NCBI GenBank assembly: GCA_947650365.1
Contig: OX393552.1
Coordinates: forward strand, 49,995,873-50,059,872
Length of the DNA: 64,000 bases
Source: Chamaelirium japonicum
Lineage: Eukaryota; Streptophyta; Magnoliopsida; Liliales; Melanthiaceae
Reading direction: 5' to 3'
Shown: piece by piece, positions 9,800 to 21,544 of the stretch
Position numbering within the stretch: position 1 is the first letter of the stretch
Layout of the letters: the number at the start of each line of letters is the position of its first letter
Translations under genes and position numbers: made by a program
The notes under the pieces: generated by a model
What the model saw: the letters and a program-made list of their open reading frames with translations, nothing else
Databases searched by the model: none
Told to the model about the DNA's origin: nothing

Positions 9800-11029
9800 T
9801 TAGTAAAACGGAGCTTTGGTAGTCGGGAAGTAGTCATAGTATTGCGGCTCGAATGGGTAAGGATTTGTTGGGTCGGCATGCAGTCTGTGCAAAGCATCCG
9901 CGTCCATCATCACGTCCAGAACCATCTCCATACTTCCGGTCTGGACATCAAACATCCCCGTCTTGCCGCAGGGGCTGGAGAACACCACCATCACCTCCCC
10001 ACCCGATCTCCGAACGAGACCTACCGGATGGAACACATGCGGCGGCGCTGTGCTGCCGTTGGCGGCGGGAGGATCCGATAACCCCGGGAGATGGTCCAGC
10101 TGTCGTCCTACTCCGAGGTTGGGGTTGTGCTGCGGCCAATAGTACCAGGGCTGTGGGGCCGGCTCCTTAACCATCACAAACATAAAGAGCTCTCCTAGGA
10201 TGCCGGCGCCAGGTTGGGTGACCGATGCAAAGACGAGGTCACCATCGATCTCCCCGAGCCATCCAGCTATGCATTCGATGTCAGGATCGAACCCATAATC
10301 TTGAGAAGGTACACGAGCCCATTTGGAGGTCTCCGCCACCGGGTCGAACTGGAGCATGTCAGAGCTCCAGAAGGACCAGCAGAGCAGGGAGTTCCAGAAG
10401 ATGGCGCCGGTCTGGCACACGATCACGCGGAGGGGGTGGTAGATGCTGCGTGCCTCGGACATCTCGTGGGAGACCCGCCATTCCCCCAAAGCGAGCGAGT
10501 AGATCTCAAATCCAAATCGACGCGATTCGGGATCTCCGGTCCTGATAGGGAAAGCACTCACGATCACGCCGCCGGCGCCTTTCGGAAGATCCAAGGCCAG
10601 GCCTATGTTGAGCATGTGCGCGCCACCGTCCCGCCAGCATCTGGTTGGCCTGGGGACGACGGCGTACTCCCTGGTGAAGGGGTTGTAGAGGTAGCAGTCG
10701 TCCCCTATCGTCCCATCCCTCCCCTCCCGGACGCAAAACAGGAACCCCTTGCCGGAGGCGACGATCTTCAGGCCATCATCACCGCCGGGGAGCCGAAGGG
10801 AGAGATGTCGAGGTTGGTCTTGCCTGTCCAGAGGCAGCAGCTTTGTTTGGTGGGGAGGGCTGCCATAGATGGTTCTGACGACCAGCCCGGGCACGTGGAC
10901 CTCACGTGAGAGGTGCTCGTCGGATGCAAGGTTCAGCCACCGCTTGCAGAGGCACTTGCAGCGAAGGAGGGTTCTTAGAGTCGTCTTCTCCAGGATGAGG
11001 GAGATGATGTCGTCACAGAGCACGGCCAT
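9800..11029 (-). CDS. F-box domain protein, copy B (409 aa)
   Basis: Paralogue of the gene at 2623-3879 in the second duplication unit, the same family and architecture: F-box at about residues 3-45, then an F-box-associated region. The reading frame is intact, with only scattered substitutions (for example S to T early in the F-box, C to G near residue 92, and several changes near residues 285-310). The C-terminus is nine residues shorter, ending PTTKAPFY. Copy A has about 13 extra bases (ccttgccctttt) at 2640-2653, and copy B has an extra a in a run just after, so the final codons differ. Two intact reading frames suggest the duplication is fairly recent or that both copies are constrained. 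Which copy is expressed is unknown. Confidence 0.88.
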   Translation of the reverse strand: MAVLCDDIISLILEKTTLRTLLRCKCLCKRWLNLASDEHLSREVHVPGLVVRTIYGSPPHQTKLLPLDRQDQPRHLSLRLPGGDDGLKIVASGKGFLFCVREGRDGTIGDDCYLYNPFTREYAVVPRPTRCWRDGGAHMLNIGLALDLPKGAGGVIVSAFPIRTGDPESRRFGFEIYSLALGEWRVSHEMSEARSIYHPLRVIVCQTGAIFWNSLLCWSFWSSDMLQFDPVAETSKWARVPSQDYGFDPDIECIAGWLGEIDGDLVFASVTQPGAGILGELFMFVMVKEPAPQPWYYWPQHNPNLGVGRQLDHLPGLSDPPAANGSTAPPHVFHPVGLVRRSGGEVMVVFSSPCGKTGMFDVQTGSMEMVLDVMMDADALHRLHADPTNPYPFEPQYYDYFPTTKAPFY

Positions 11030-11322
11030 GCTTTCCTCCTCTCAAATCTGAATCGTGTGAGAGAAAGAAAACCAATGTAGAGAGAGAGAAAGAGAGAGAA
11101 AGAGCGAGAAAGGAAAGAAAGAGGGCAGCGATGGGACTAATAATAAAGGGTCGTCCAGTAGCGTTGTACTCCCCGTTATGCCCCTATCAGTAGACGACGT
11201 GGCACACTATGATTGACCGGAAGTAAACGCAGAAGTAAAATTTTCCCCTATCCCCGCGGATTCCGGGGAGGGGGAGGTTTCGTGCAAGAGCTGATGGGTT
11301 TTTTTTCAAAAAATTATAAAAA

Positions 11323-11739
11323 AATAAAATATTTAACTAAATAGTGGTTGACCAAAATTATTTACCATTTTAGGCTCTGATCATCACGTGACATATCAGC
11401 ATCGTAAAACATGATGTGTTTATTTTTTTCAAATCCAGATAGAACTCGGTTTTTGGGTTACCGGATTTAAACCCGATATTATGGATACCGTGTTTAACCG
11501 GAGCCCCCTTATATAATGTTCTCACACTTAGATGTTTTCTTGTTGGACTTCGGGTAAACCCAATATCCATAATATCGGGTTTAAACCCGGTAATCTAGAA
11601 ACCAAGTTCTACCTTGACTTGGAAAAAATAAAAATAAAAATTTCGCGATGTGCTTTACGGCGTTGATCTGTCACATGGCGGTCAGGCGCTAGAATGGTAA
11701 ATAGTTTTGGTCAACCGCTATTTAGTTAAATATTTTATT
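11323..11739. mobile_element. Long-TIR MITE (~417 bp), unit B copy
   Basis: Duplicate of the element at 4133-4539, with the same outer TIRs and inner palindrome. It differs by a ~10-bp insertion near 11,440 (aaatccagat) and point changes. It sits upstream of the second F-box gene. Confidence 0.7.
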
Positions 11740-11826
11740 TTTTAATAATATTTTAAAAAAAAAGCACGATAATGATATATATCCGATTAAAATTTAAATT
11801 ATTAAATACTATTCTACATGCACATG

Positions 11827-11999
11827 TAGGAATGGCAATGGACTTCGAAAACCCGACCCGAAACATGCATGGGTATATAAATTTTGTACCCGAAATAACG
11901 TTTGGGTAGGGGTTTGGGTATAAAAACTCTACCCAATTAACTTTCTGGTGTGAGTATGGATGTCTCGATACCCATACCCAAAATCTGATTGCCCCTCTA
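11827..11999. mobile_element. Short hAT-like MITE (173 bp), unit B copy
   Basis: Duplicate of 4626-4798 carried by the segmental duplication, with the same termini and a few base changes. Confidence 0.5.
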
Positions 12000-12164
12000 A
12001 CTTGTGAATAATAGATATCACAGGCCAAACTCCAAATTCAATACCCAAATTTTAAGAGAACTCATATCTCAACCGAAACTTATACTCGACTAAAACCATT
12101 TGATAAGAAGCCAAAAGAACTTCTTAACATTTTATTGTGATACCTTAAACTTTAGGGGGACTTA

Positions 12165-12628
12165 GTGAGAGGTCCTTGACAAGAGATCGCTTTAAGAGTA
12201 AGGACACCCAAAAAGATGATGTTGTTGCAAGTCCCTCCCGAAAAGGATCCAGCTACAGGAAGTCTCACACGTGACTTTTATCCATTTTTAATGATCAAAA
12301 TGTCCCATAGTCATTGCCCCTCCGTCCTTGCCGTTACAGGACTCTTACCCGCGGATTAGCTACAACGATTTCACTGTAGCAATTTTTTTGGGCACGATTT
12401 CACAAAAAAAAAAAAAAATTGCTACAACAATTTCACTATAGCAAAAAAGTGACAATCTTCCCAAAATTGTTACTCTACAAAGATTATTACTCTTTTGCTA
12501 CAGTGATATCACTGTACCAATTTTTTTCGACAAGATTTCTCAAAAAAATTGCTACAGTGATTTCACTGTAACAAAAGAGTAACAATTTGCACAAATTGTT
12601 ACTCAACTGTCACATACTGTGCTGTCTC
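12165..12628. mobile_element. Palindrome-array element, duplicate of copy A
   Basis: Unit B counterpart of 4965-5400, with the same opening and the same palindromes. It gains an extra palindrome-like stretch near 12,420-12,440 and a longer A run. Confidence 0.6.
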
Positions 12629-12636
12629 GTAGTCAC

Positions 12637-13290
<654 letters not shown>

Positions 13291-13339
13291 ATATTATGTG
13301 TGTGTGTGTGAGAGAGACAGAGGGGGGGGGGGGGGGGAG

Positions 13340-13745
13340 GTAAAGAAAGAAAAAAAGACAGAAGTGAACAAGAAGAGAGAGAAAAATAATTTCTTTAATC
13401 AAGGTTATCTTTGGTTCTCGGGTATTCTCTTGTAGAGTTTCTTCGTGCTCTTTCGTAAAATCTTCTTGTTGCTGATCTCTTATCTAGATTCTCTTGTGTG
13501 CCAAAGTATTGGGAATGGCATGTTAAATGACTTGGTAGCATGAGTAAGGTATGATCTTCTTGTTATTTGCTATAAGTGAAATCCTTATTGCCTTGTACTA
13601 TTGTCAATTAGTAGTGAAAAGGTCTCTCGCTCCTTCGGCGGACATAGTCCAATTAGCTAGGGAAACCACCTAACTTGCCTGTGTCTTTATTTTTTGTTAT
13701 GCTTCTTATCTGGTTGTGCAACTTGTTTAGCATTGTCATAAAGGT
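13340..13745 (+). mobile_element. LTR/leader-like relic, unit B
   Basis: Counterpart of 6040-6450 with the same U5-like phrase. Only a few base differences are visible. Confidence 0.35.
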
Positions 13746-14234
13746 TCAGCTGCGAGAACGGGCAATTTCAAAAAAGAAGGATGAGGGAGAAGGAAGGTGG
13801 AGGAAGGAGGCAGCACTAGATTGCATGGGGTCAGTTGCAGCAAATATGAACGGCGGAGGCGCTTTGCATAGAACTGATATCGGCGGTGGGGATGAGTTAC
13901 CCTTATCCATAGCCTAGTTTCGTGCGGGGGTAAGTTTGCTGTTTTTCTTAAATGGGGGCTATATCTAGTAATAAGAGTAGTGCAAATTGCCCCACACTTT
14001 TTTTTCTCGAACATTTTGTGATAACTTCCTTGGTGATTCGCTTATCTTTCTTTTTGCCTCCTAAATTCTTTATGTTTTTCTAATATACCAACACCCTCTT
14101 TCCACCGCCTCATCACTCTTCTGTGTCACCTGTCCCAGCCGCCCTAGCTGCCGGCCTCATCGTTCCTCACTTTTGTCGTCGCTTCCGGCCGCTCCGCTTC
14201 TGTTTTTATTTGTTTTTCTAAAAAAAATGGGGAA

Positions 14235-14790
14235 GTTAGTGATAGGTCCCTCACAAAGGATCGGGTCAGCGTTAAGGACGCCAAAATATCCCCATATGAA
14301 CCGGGTCCCTCCCAAAAAAGATGCATTTAGAGCAGGTCCCTTTGTTGACTTTCCGCTCCTTTAAATGACAAAACTATCCCTTTATTATTGTTATTCTTGT
14401 AGCTATTGTTTCTCTTTATTACCGAATTGGTGTTCTTTATTATAGTGAAATCACTGCAGCAAATTTTTTATTTTTTTATAGAAATCTCATTTTAAAAAAA
14501 ATTACTATAGTGAAATCATTGTAGCTATTATTACTCTTTACTACGGAATTGCTCTTTGCTCACTGTAACGAAGAGCAACAATTCGATAATAAAGAGCAAC
14601 AATTGCTATAGTGAACGCAATTGTTGTTTTTCATTACCGAATTGTTGTTATTGATACAGTGAAATCACGCACTATAGCAATTTTTTTATCAAACTTTATA
14701 AAAAAAATTTCTACAGTTAAATCACTATAGCAATTGTTTATCTTTATTATTGAATAGTTTATCATAATGTGTTTTGTTTTTGTACAATTG
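14235..14790. mobile_element. Palindrome-array element, duplicate of copy B
   Basis: Unit B counterpart of 6925-7480. It lacks a few bases ('gttgctc' near 14,550) and has a 'gcac' insertion in one palindrome near 14,667. Confidence 0.6.
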
Positions 14791-15205
14791 CATATAGGGG
14801 TGAAATTGACAATCTTCTAACAAAAGAACCTAAGATAATCGATAGTATTTGTTATTCTTTACATTAAAAAATTATTCTATCAAAGCTTAATCATCGAAAA
14901 AGAAATTTATTTTGTTATTCATTATTTTGTTTTCTCTATCGGAGGAGGAGTTGCGGGGTTGCTCTGGGGTGGCCTCGGTTTCGGGGGCCAAGGTGCATGA
15001 TGGCGGGGGGAAGTTCGAGGGGCCATGATGGCGGATCACATGCCTGTGGGGGATGATCCCTGTGCCGACCCGAGGGCTCTGCCCAACATTCAATCGATTC
15101 GAGTCGAAATGTCAATTGAACCGTTGGTTCGGACGTCAGTTCGAGTGTTGGAGTTTTTGGGCTTGAACTTTGAAGTTGATAGTAAGTGGACTTACGTTTA
15201 GAACT

Positions 15206-15870
15206 TGTTGAGAGATTTGAGAAAAGAGTGATCGATTGAAAGTTGACAAGAGATGTGATCTCGGAGTTCAGCCAAAGCGTATGTCTCCGTGTTATAAAGT
15301 GCAACCTGAATTCACCAATACTTGAAAAGTAGTGATCTCGATAGGCCGAGTGTCGCTTGTCTTAGAAGAGAGGGATGTCAAAGCTCTGGTTTTTGAAAGT
15401 CTGAATTGGAAATCTGATGTTCGATCGATTACACTCATCGGGTTTGTTATTTATAGAGGTTTAGGAAACATCCGGGGTTCGGGGCGGTTTCTGCAGTCAC
15501 TTTGATAGGCCCCGGGTAGGACTAGTGGGTCCCGTCGTCATCTTTGTGGACTCCCAGGCAGGGCTAGTTGGTCCTGTCGTCGTCTTCGTGGACCCCCAAG
15601 TAGGGCTAGTGGGTCCCGTTGTCGTCTTTGTGGACCCCCAGGCAGGGCTAGTGGGTCATCTCGTCGTCTTTGTGGACCCCCAGGCAGGGCTAGTGGGTCC
15701 CATCTCTAGGCGTTGGTCGAATTTTGCACCCACAATTACCCCCTCCAACTTAGTTAAGTGCTAACTTAGCTGACTTGGACTTATGGTGCAAAATTATTTC
15801 GTCTCGACGACAATCATCCAACCCTCTGCTACATCATAGAAATATTGCCAAATGCTATCGGTCGCTCTAA
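15206..15870 (-). mobile_element. LTR relic with 42-bp U3 repeats, unit B
   Basis: Duplicate of 7937-8620, with the 42-bp units intact at about 15527-15700 and the same TATA box and U5 segment. Confidence 0.5.
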
Positions 15871-15927
15871 TGCATGCGATTAGGTATTGGCAATCGATCA
15901 GATCGGGCACTGGTGATCAATAGGACG

Positions 15928-16800
15928 ATATCGACCAATCGATCGATTTCGATTGATCGGGTGTCTATGATTGGTCGGTCGATTTTGACCGATTGGGTGT
16001 CTTCAACTGGTCAAAAAATAGGTGATTGGGTGAAAATAGGGGTGTTTCGTCGGATCCTTTGGTTTATCGACCGATCGTCTGCTTGTCGATCAGGTCAAAG
16101 TCTTCTGGGATCGATCGTTTTCGACAAATCGGGTGCTTGCGACCAATCGGTCGACTCTGATCGATCGATTGTTTTCAACCGATCAAGAAAAGGATGATTG
16201 AGCGAAAACATGGGTGTTTTGCCAGATCCTTTGGTTTTTTGACCGATTGTCTGTCTGTCGATCTGGTCGAAGTCTTTTGGGATCGGTCGTTATCGACCGA
16301 TTGGGTGCCTATGACCGATCGGTCAACTTCAACCGATTAGTTGTTTTCAACCAGTCAAGAAAAGAGTGATCGGGTGAAAACAGGGGTGTTTCGTCTGATC
16401 TTAGGTTTTTCGACCGATCAGCTGCCTGCCGATCTGATCAAAGTCTTCTGGTATCAGTCGTTGTCGATCGATTGGGTGCTTGCGATCGATCAGTCGACTT
16501 TGATCGATCGGTTGTTTTCAATTGGTCAACAAAAGGGTGATCGAGCAAAAATAGGGGTGTTACGCCCGTTCCTTTGGTTTTTTGACCGATCGTCTGCCCG
16601 TCGATTTGGTCGAAGTCTTTAGCTATCAGTCAAGGTCGATGATTGGTCGCCTGCGACAGATCGGTCAGGGATGACTGATCAAGTGTTTTCAACCGGTCAA
16701 GAAATGAGTGAGCGGGCGAAGACAGGGGTGTTTCGCCCGATCCTTTAATTTTTTGACTAATTGTCTACCTGTCGATCTGGTCAAAGTCTTCTGGTTGTAC
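15928..16800. repeat. Tandem array of ~171-bp repeats
   Basis: The phrase 'ggtgtttcg..(g/a)gatccttt' recurs at 16041, 16213, 16385, 16556 and 16727, giving periods of 172, 172, 171 and 171 bp. Each unit is packed with short palindromes of the form cgaccgatcggtcg and ends 'gatctggtcgaagtcttctgg'. Units differ by roughly one base in six by eye. The array begins exactly where the duplicated segment stops. Short open frames inside it are repeat artefacts. Confidence 0.85.
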
Positions 16801-17167
16801 TTGACAATAGGTATTTTGATTATGTAGTTGTATTTAGCTATAATCAAAAGCAATACATGCAATAAAGATTCAGAGAGTTTAAATAGTATAGGGCAAAGTA
16901 TAGAATCGAACCAGACGTAAGTGTGATGTCTAGAGAAGAGATTACAAGTAAAGCTAGAATAATTTTAAGGGAGTTTGGATTTTTGTTATATTGAAGATGC
17001 TTTGTTTTAAAATGTAAAATGCAAAACTAGTGATTTAAATTTAAAGATTTTCAGAAGAAAAATCCACCTAGGAGAGGGATTGATTTAAGATTTCGCTATA
17101 GCCCCACCCATCATCAACATACCCAATTAGCATACAAAGTAATTTGGTCTAATTAATACAAAAGACA

Positions 17168-19075
17168 GCTTTAATCATATGGGATGAAGCGCTAATGATT
17201 AGTCATTACGCATTCAAGACCATAGATCGTACTTTTAGAGACTTACTAAATTATGTCATTCCACACGCCTCAAATAAAGCATTTAGAGAAAAAACTGTAC
17301 TACTTGGTGGGGACTTCAAACAAATTTACCAGTGTTGCTGAGTGTCAATCGCTTTATCGTACTATTAATATGCGTGTTCGATCATAAAACTTTTGTCATT
17401 AGGAAATTGAGTTGTACTCGATCTGCCATTATCAAGTAACAAAGAGTCTGATTATATAATTACTAACTTAGCTAATAACCGTGCTAAAAAAACCAATCTA
17501 GACGAAGCTAGATGGTTTGCCCAAGAAGGATCGGACGTAAGCACGGCTTAGGTTGCACAATCAAAATAGCGGAAGTTTAGGCATGGTTCACAAATAATCC
17601 CAAAGAGCATACATTGTGTGTTTAAAGGTGAAACCCCCTACCCAGTAAAAAAATCACCCTCCGCAAAAGTCAAGCCTAGCCCCTTCACACAGAAGAGTCT
17701 AGTCTTCTCTAATGAGGTTGAGAAACAATCTTACAAGCAAACTAAGTGACTAATGGCGTGCGCATAATCGACCATGTGTCAACCTGCCACCCTATGTGGG
17801 GAGACATGACTCTTTATAAACCACGTGCAACCCATGTGGAAGTTATGCACACAATCTATGTTGATTTATGAGTGTATGGTACCTAGAAGCATAAGTCGTG
17901 CGCACGACCTTAATGTCATGCGCACGATAAGTAGTATGCACGACTTTGCTGTTATGTATACTCCACACTCTAGGGGCTTGGCCCTAAGTACCGATAGATG
18001 CAATCAATTAATCCACATATGCAATGTGATCATACATGTTGTTTGAAATGTATTTTATGTATGAACATGTATGTGAAAAATCGAACGAAAAATATGAGTA
18101 AGTGTGTGTGCAAGCAATCGTGCTACCTAGCTATCTTACGCTCGTAGCGGATAAGTCGATTCTCGAGTTTATGAAGTTATACCTGAACATGTCTAAACAT
18201 GTGGGAATGAATAAGTATGCAAGTCTTAGCAGCAACAGGATGTCTTTCAAAACAAGGATACCTAACAGATTAGGGTTTTGTCGCTAAAACTGAATGACAA
18301 AACAAGAAGACCTAACAGAATGGATATTTATCATAAATGATCTATTGATAAAGGATAATGGATCAGGAAGTCAAGCACTAATCAATAGTGTATATTCATA
18401 TTTAAGGGAAATATATATTGACCCATCATATTTGCAAAGTTGTGCAATTCTAGTATCTACAAATAGTATTGTTGCGAAAATTAACTTGAGAATACTTACT
18501 ATATTGCCCGGGACTCCTAAATGTTACTTAAGTGGTGATACTTCCACTATAGGTGAAGAGAACATTCACGAGCAGGATAATATGTATCCAATAGTATACT
18601 TGAATTCTTTGAGGCTGAATAGGCTACCAAATTAAAACTTAGAATTGAAATTATGTGTACCGATATTTTGTTGAGGAATCTTAATCGATCGATTGGTCTA
18701 TGTAATGGAACATCGTTGAGAAATTTTGAAATCGTGTCATAGAGGTAAAAATTATCATAGGTAGTAACATTGGCCAAAGAGTATTCATTCCAAGAATTGT
18801 AATATCTCATTCAGACACTAGTTTGCATTTTATCCTTAAAAACAGACAATTCTTTATGTGCTTGGCATTTGCAATGACAATAAATAAAAATCAAGGTCAA
18901 ACATAAGATCAAGTCTGAGTCTTTTTGCCAAACCCAGTTTTCACCAACATGCAACTTTATGTTACAGTCTCATGTGTGACTTCAAGAGCCGGTTAGAAAA
19001 TTCTAATAAATAGCAAAGACAAGCCAAACAAACAAGGAATGTGATCTACAAGGAAGTATTTAATAGATTAACAAC
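17168..19075 (+). pseudogene. Helitron PIF1-like helicase relic
   Basis: 17168-17332 translates to a helicase segment with Walker B-like LIIWDEA, then HYAFKTIDRTFRDLL and KTVLLGGDFKQI, as in Helitron helicases. 18297-18640 continues with EWIFIINDLLI, AILVSTNSIVAKIN, ILPG and MYPIVYLNSL. A later stretch (18835-18905) gives FFMCLAFAMTINKNQGQT, and near 19040-19070 NVIYKEVFN. These are successive motifs of the C-terminal helicase region in the right order on one strand, with frameshifts and stops between them. About 960 bp of unrelated sequence (17333-18296) separates the first block from the rest. The Rep domain and the termini were not found. The element is dead. Confidence 0.8.
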
Positions 19076-19425
19076 CGAATGAATATTGAAATCCCATAGA
19101 TAATATGAGATTTTACATCTAGGTAATAATGTAAAAATTAGTTAAATTTGCATTATGTAATTAATAAAACTGATTAATTTCTTTGTTTTGCTGGTTACTT
19201 ATACGTTCAGGATCACACGTTGTGTTAAATTCTACAATTTCTTTTAGGTTAGACATTGTATGGAGCCTACACTTTTAAGAATTTATATTCAGTGGGTATT
19301 TATTGTTATATGATAAATATCCACTTTATCTTTCAATCTTGTTCCTCCTTCTCATTATTAGGTTTTACCTTTTTTTTTGTAGGTTTATGAACACAATTAT
19401 TTGTTTATACTTACAATTTTATTTG

Positions 19426-19653
19426 GAAAAATGTGTGAGCGGTCCTCGACAACAGATTGTTTCGATGAACTGGACTCGTGTAAATTTTATTTACCCAAAG
19501 GTCCCTGACTTCTCTTTAGAAATATGAAAATAACGGATCCTATGGCATTCAAGAGAAAATTTAAAATATTGTGGAGGGTATTTTCGTCCACAATATTTGT
19601 TTATCCTTTAGCTTAACCGAATCCTATATCGGGGACGGACCGCTAACTCCCCC
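19426..19653. mobile_element. TIR element family R, copy 1 (internally deleted)
   Basis: Starts 'gtgtgagcggtcctcgacaa' and ends 'ggggacggaccgctaactcc'. The ends are imperfect inverted repeats (gagcggtcc against ttagcggtccgtcc). It shares both ends with copies at 19969 and 38505 but lacks their middle. Non-coding. Confidence 0.6.
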
Positions 19654-19968
19654 ATTTTCTTTCTATCTACTTATAAATAGTAAGAACTCATGTCCCCCTT
19701 TTGGATTTGTTAGTCTTATCCTTCAATCTTTATTCTCCTTCTCATTATCACGTTTTATCTTTTTTTTTTACATGTTCATGAACACAATTATTTATTTAAA
19801 CTTATAAAAAAAATTTATCTACTTATAAATAGTAAGGACTTGTGTCCTTTTGGATTTGTTAGTCTTACTACGTTTCCTTCATTATGCATATTATATGAAT
19901 GCAAGTGGTATAAGTTTTTTTATTGTGCATTTAAAATGATATGTGGAATGATGTGCATGATATTTTTT

Positions 19969-20443
19969 GGGGAAATGTGTGAGCGCTCCCTGACAATAGA
20001 TCGTTTCGGTGAACTGGACCCATGTAAGTTTCATTTAGCCTAAGATCCCCGGCTTCTCTTCAGAAATCCGAAAATGCCCTCACCTCTCATATGTTCTCCT
20101 TCTCCAATCTCTCTCGAGGGTGACCCGTTGGTTGTCGCCGCCCCGGTCCCTGGCCAATAGATCAAACAATCTCGAGTCACAGTTTCTAGCCGCCGTTGTT
20201 TCACCGACAGCGAGCAGCGGAGACGAGTAACTACGATTAGGGTTCGGTTTAGGGTTCAGTTAGGGTTAGGTTTTCGACGGTGGCGAGCAGTAGAAGCGAG
20301 ATGCTCCGGTGGCAAAGATTCGGTTAGGTCCAACAAAATGGATGGCATTCAAGAAAAAATTTAAAATGTTTTAGAGGGTATTTTTGTCAACAATATTTGT
20401 TTGTAATGGAATCCTATGTGGGGGACGGACCGCTAACTCCCCC
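19969..20443. mobile_element. TIR element family R, copy 2
   Basis: Opens 'ggggaaatgtgtgagcgctc' and closes 'gacggaccgctaactccccc'. The middle holds 'gagcagcggagacgagtaac' and a run of 'tagggtt' phrases. Related to 19426-19653 and 38505-39050. Confidence 0.6.
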
Positions 20444-20612
20444 GACTTTTTTTTCCATCAATTGAATTGCTTTGATTAGGCTTCCCAGGCCTTGACCAGG
20501 TTTATGCATAAGATTGTTCCCGTGGGCCTCGCCCGGATTTTTTGCGAGCAAGTATGTGGGCCAAAAGCCCAAACTATCAAAACCAAGCAACCGACCAATC
20601 CAAATAGATTTT

Positions 20613-21121
20613 GGGGGTTTTTACAAATTGACCCTACAATCTTCTCTTTTTACATATAAACCCCTATAAAAGTGATATTTATATAAACCCCTCAACTCAT
20701 TCAAATATTACATATTAACCCTACTGTTAGTTGACATCAAAAACGAGAGAATATTTTTAATTTCATCCTTAATATTTTACCTGAACTATGTAAATACTCC
20801 TTTAATGTGAGAATTCTTTATATTAGGCCTAAGTTAGATTCGGGGTTGTTTGTGTTGTTTTGGGTTAAATCCATGTTCAATAAAGATGGATCAATTTAAG
20901 TAATTAAAGTCATCGATAAATCAATTATTTTCCCTTTTAGATTAATAAAATAACAGTCGAATATAGAGTTATTTCGGGAATATTTTTTTATTTTGGATGT
21001 CAACTAACCGTAGAATCGATATGTAAATATTGGATGATTTAAGGGGTTAATATATAAATATTGACTTCATTGGGGTTTAAGTAAATAGAAAAGATGACAG
21101 GGGTCGATTTTTAAAAAACCC
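20613..21121. mobile_element. Long-TIR MITE (509 bp) upstream of OEP16
   Basis: Terminal inverted repeats of about 125 bp, diverged: left 'gggggtttttacaaattgac' through 'agttgacatc', right the inverse of 'agggttttttaaaaatcgac' through 'agttgacatcc'. Flanked by a matching octamer TAGATTTT (20605-20612 and 21122-21129), which may be part of a 9-bp target duplication. Long TIRs suggest a Mutator-like class. No coding capacity. It ends about 420 bp before the OEP16 start codon. Confidence 0.75.
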
Positions 21122-21144
21122 TAGATTTTTATTTGGCAAATGAA

Positions 21145-21305
21145 TTCTATTCTGCCAACTCGTTTGCCCACTTTCTTTTGCCAACTTGACGTGGCACCCT
21201 ATCACGGCAGTCCCTATGCGATTCTTCCGTCGGGGCAGGGTGAAAAGGACTGCTGTGATTGTGTCACGTCAGGTTGGCAAAGTAGGCAATTTTCAAATCG
21301 GTGGG
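21145..21305. repeat. Foldback sequence in the OEP16 promoter region
   Basis: Left arm 'gccaacttgacgtggcaccc' followed by 'tatcacggcagtcc' pairs with the right arm 'ggactgctgtgattgtgtca' followed by 'cgtcaggttggcaaagta', separated by about 35 bp. Each arm is about 50 bp with mismatches. It may be a small MITE and contains a TGACGT(G/C)-type core on each arm. Confidence 0.65.
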
Positions 21306-21494
21306 ATCCTGCTGCCCGACAGTAGCATCGCTGTCGTCTGGGAACGCGACAGCAGTTCCCATTCCATCTGGCGGCTGCTCACTCGTTGCCGCCCTATCCC
21401 TTTGCTGCAGCTGCAAGTAAGGGAATCGCCCGGCCATGGCGGACTAGGGTGTTAGGGTTTGGACTCTGGACCGTACTATCGAAGGCGTCTCATC

Positions 21495-21497
<3 letters not shown>

Positions 21498-21543
<46 letters not shown>
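21498..21543 (+). repeat. GA microsatellite abutting the OEP16 start codon
   Basis: An almost pure (GA)n tract of 46 bases with one interruption (gcga) ends directly at the ATG (21544) and so should lie in the 5' UTR. GA/CT tracts in plant 5' UTRs can bind BBR/BPC-type factors; whether this one does is not shown. Confidence 0.9.

Positions 21544-21544
<1 letters not shown>

Noticed and set aside
10214-10909. 231-aa plus-strand frame
   Set aside because: Antisense to the F-box gene copy B; in copy A the same antisense frame is broken, so it is not conserved.
20238-20275. Telomere-like tagggtt phrases
   Set aside because: Only a few irregular units inside a family R element; copy 3 has the same place without them, so not an interstitial telomere array.
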